Source of the DNA: Bacteroidota bacterium
Lineage (GTDB): Bacteria; Bacteroidota; Kryptoniia; Kryptoniales; JAKASW01
DNA length: 7,367 nucleotides
Assembly (NCBI GenBank): GCA_021796055.1
Contig: JAJYOS010000310.1
Location: forward strand, 1 to 7,367
Direction of reading: 5' to 3'
Part shown: piece by piece, positions 6,418 to 7,367 of the stretch
Numbering within the stretch: the first letter of the stretch is position 1
Layout: each line of letters begins with the position of its first letter
Notes under the pieces: generated by a model
What the model was told of the DNA's origin: nothing
The model's database searches: none
Seen by the model: only the letters and a program-made list of their open reading frames with translations
Position numbers and translations under genes: made by a program

Positions 6418-6546
6418 TTATCCTTGAGGGTTGTTATCACAAGAGTTCAACTGATTAGCACGAGATTGCCAACACGCTTCAAAGTTGGCGTTCAAAATTA
6501 AAGAAACAGGTGCGAATTTCAAATCAGAGATGTGCGCTTGTTCCAT
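6418..6546 (-). CDS. Possible small protein or gene remnant directly upstream of the SDR gene
   Basis: A minus-strand frame from ATG (6546-6544) gives 42 residues, beginning MEQAHISDLKFAP. It stops at TAA two bases before the SDR ATG. A TTG at 6591 would lengthen it to 57 residues. The SDR ribosome site AAGGA lies within its last codons, the layout of a translationally coupled leader or small gene. Its composition is mixed and soluble, with two cysteines and one tryptophan, and no motif, signal peptide or membrane segment is visible. Only weak ribosome-site similarity (AAGG) precedes the ATG. I do not recognise it. A frame this short could well be chance in intergenic DNA or the worn end of a lost gene. 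Confidence 0.2.
   Translation of the reverse strand: MEQAHISDLKFAPVSLILNANFEACWQSRANQLNSCDNNPQG
6468..6489. repeat. Inverted repeat GCCAAC / GTTGGC with 10-base loop
   Basis: A perfect 6-bp inverted repeat has arms at 6468-6473 and 6484-6489, starting 53 bases upstream of the SDR start codon. Its two half-sites are 16 bases apart start to start. That could fit a dimeric regulator's operator or a modest leader hairpin, but six-base arms are also expected by chance. Confidence 0.3.
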
Positions 6547-6617
6547 CCCAACCTTGATTCTAAGCCCCTTCTTGGCTAATTTTTCAACCAATCTAGTCTG
6601 CGTTGAGCGGGCTTGTA

Positions 6618-6627
6618 TTTAGCTAAA
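6618..6627. repeat. 10-bp perfect palindrome TTTAGCTAAA
   Basis: This fully symmetrical 10-mer lies 71 bases upstream of the acyl-CoA dehydrogenase ATG, close to where a promoter would be expected. It could be a small operator. A single A+T-rich 10-bp palindrome is weak evidence alone. Confidence 0.3.
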
Positions 6628-6641
6628 CATTTGTTCCCACC

Positions 6642-6663
6642 GCGCCCGGTAGTCTTCGGGCGC
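6642..6663 (+). repeat. G+C-rich stem-loop in the leader of the acyl-CoA dehydrogenase gene
   Basis: GCGCCCG (6642-6648) and CGGGCGC (6657-6663) form a perfect, all-G+C 7-bp stem around an 8-base loop. It ends 35 bases before the ATG of the downstream gene. No T-run follows on either strand, so it is not a typical intrinsic terminator. As RNA it would be stable and might protect or regulate the leader. As DNA it could be an operator. The structure is directly visible; the function is inference. Confidence 0.45.
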
Positions 6664-6698
6664 CGTCGGACAAAACCCACCAAAATCCTGAGGTTGCG

Positions 6699-7367
6699 AT
6701 GGTTCAGTTTGGCGGCGTTGACTATTTCAATACCGATAGTCTTCTTTTCGAAGAAGAGAGACTTGTCAGGGACACCGTGCGCGACTTCGTCTCCAAAGAA
6801 GTCATTCCGATAATCGAGAAGCATTTCCGCGAAGGTACATTTCCAATTCATCTCGTTAAAAAGATGGGTGAGCTCGGCCTCCTCGGTCCGACATTTCCTT
6901 CAAAGTATGGCTGTGCCGGGATGAACAATATATCGTACGGACTTATCATGCAGGAACTCGAACGCGGCGATTCGAGTATCAGAAGTTTCGCATCCGTTCA
7001 GAGCGGACTTGTGATGTATCCTATCTTCACGTTCGGCAGCGACGAGCAGAAGGAACGCTGGCTTCCGAGGCTCGCGAAAGGCGATGCCATCGGATGTTTC
7101 GGACTCACGGAGCCGGACTTCGGTTCAAACCCCGGCGGGATGAAGACACACGCGGTGAAGAAGGGGAACAAGTTCGTTTTGAACGGCGCCAAGATGTGGA
7201 TCACCAACGGTACAATTGCCGACGTCGCCGTGGTGTGGGCAAAGCTCGACGGGAAAGTGAGAGGGTTTCTGGTCGAGAAGGCGACGAAAGGCTTCACCGC
7301 TCCGGAGATGAAGGGAAAACATTCGCTGAGGGCTTCTGTAACAAGCGAGCTCGTTTTCCAGGATTGT
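6699..7367 (+). CDS. gcdH: Acyl-CoA dehydrogenase, glutaryl-CoA dehydrogenase-like (5' part, cut by window edge)
   Basis: The first 223 residues of an FAD-dependent acyl-CoA dehydrogenase are present, out of a usual 385-400. The N-terminal helical domain runs to about residue 130, followed by the middle beta-domain with GCFGLTEPDFGSNP (132-145), which binds flavin and substrate. Resemblance to glutaryl-CoA dehydrogenase is specific: IRSFASVQSGLVMYPI (94-109), VVWA (178-181), RGFLVEK (188-194) and GKHSLRAS (206-213) match remembered GCDH motifs. Arg95, Ser96 and Ser99 correspond to residues that bind the glutaryl carboxylate in human GCDH, and Glu88 to its Glu87. The enzyme would convert glutaryl-CoA to crotonyl-CoA in lysine/tryptophan degradation, reducing an electron-transfer flavoprotein. 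The catalytic glutamate lies in the C-terminal domain beyond the window. The ATG has a weak TGAGG site (6689-6693). An in-frame TAA lies upstream at 6624, and no other start codon intervenes. Another short-chain acyl-CoA dehydrogenase remains possible. Confidence 0.88.
   Translation, partial: MVQFGGVDYFNTDSLLFEEERLVRDTVRDFVSKEVIPIIEKHFREGTFPIHLVKKMGELGLLGPTFPSKYGCAGMNNISYGLIMQELERGDSSIRSFASVQSGLVMYPIFTFGSDEQKERWLPRLAKGDAIGCFGLTEPDFGSNPGGMKTHAVKKGNKFVLNGAKMWITNGTIADVAVVWAKLDGKVRGFLVEKATKGFTAPEMKGKHSLRASVTSELVFQDC

Larger units (their letters stand above)
6416..6698. other. Divergent intergenic region between the SDR and acyl-CoA dehydrogenase genes
   Basis: These 283 bases must carry the start signals for two divergent genes. 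Bases 6416-6600 are about 41% G+C by hand count, lower than the flanking genes. I looked for -35/-10 pairs of the sigma-70 type and for the Bacteroidota-type TAnnTTTG element on both strands and found no convincing match. The region does contain three small inverted repeats and a short minus-strand reading frame, listed separately. Confidence 0.6.

Noticed and set aside
6416..6698. tRNA or small RNA gene in the divergent intergenic region
   Set aside because: I could not find a cloverleaf, a T-loop consensus or a CCA end on either strand. The hairpins seen are isolated.
6576..6851. A 91-codon minus-strand open frame across the start of the acyl-CoA dehydrogenase gene
   Set aside because: More than half of it is antisense to a well-supported coding sequence, and the remainder shows no motif. 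A fleeting resemblance of its tail to integrase-like basic sequence is too short to use.

Overview
The window reads as chromosomal DNA from a Gram-negative bacterium. It encodes a secreted outer-membrane factor of the TolC family, which only makes sense in a double-membrane cell, and its base composition is moderate (about half G+C in the genes). The partial acyl-CoA dehydrogenase at the right edge, and the general style of the proteins, recall the Bacteroidota/Chlorobi/Ignavibacteria side of the tree. That placement is an impression from remembered sequences, not a search result.

Bases 1-5494 hold the distal part of one tightly packed plus-strand operon for a tripartite ABC exporter. In order there are the last codons of an upstream gene (probably the HlyD-type periplasmic adaptor, by position only), a first ATPase, a TolC-like outer-membrane factor, a second ATPase and two ABC-2 type permeases. 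Junctions are a 1-base overlap, a 15-base gap, a 2-base gap, an 8-base overlap and a 1-base gap. The layout corresponds to the E. coli ybhG-ybhF-ybhS-ybhR system, with two differences: YbhF's two ATPase halves are separate proteins here, and a TolC gene sits between them. The two ATPases are degenerate in complementary ways. The first lacks the H-loop histidine, and the second lacks a canonical LSGGQ-type signature. A heterodimer would therefore have one consensus and one degenerate ATP site.

Bases 5495-5644 form a short gap between the end of the pump operon and a convergent gene. It holds a near-perfect 16-bp palindrome and a four-unit octamer array, but no recognisable intrinsic terminator.

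Bases 5645-6415 (minus strand) encode a complete classical short-chain dehydrogenase/reductase. Bases 6416-6698 are an A+T-richer divergent intergenic region (about 41% G+C over 6416-6600 by hand count). It contains several small inverted repeats and a possible small minus-strand reading frame ending two bases before the dehydrogenase start. From 6699 to the right edge runs the first 223 codons of a glutaryl-CoA-dehydrogenase-like flavoprotein.

The pump and the two metabolic genes show no functional link in the sequence. I found no RNA gene, CRISPR array, insertion sequence or clearly novel system. The split, asymmetric ATPase pair is the most interesting feature.
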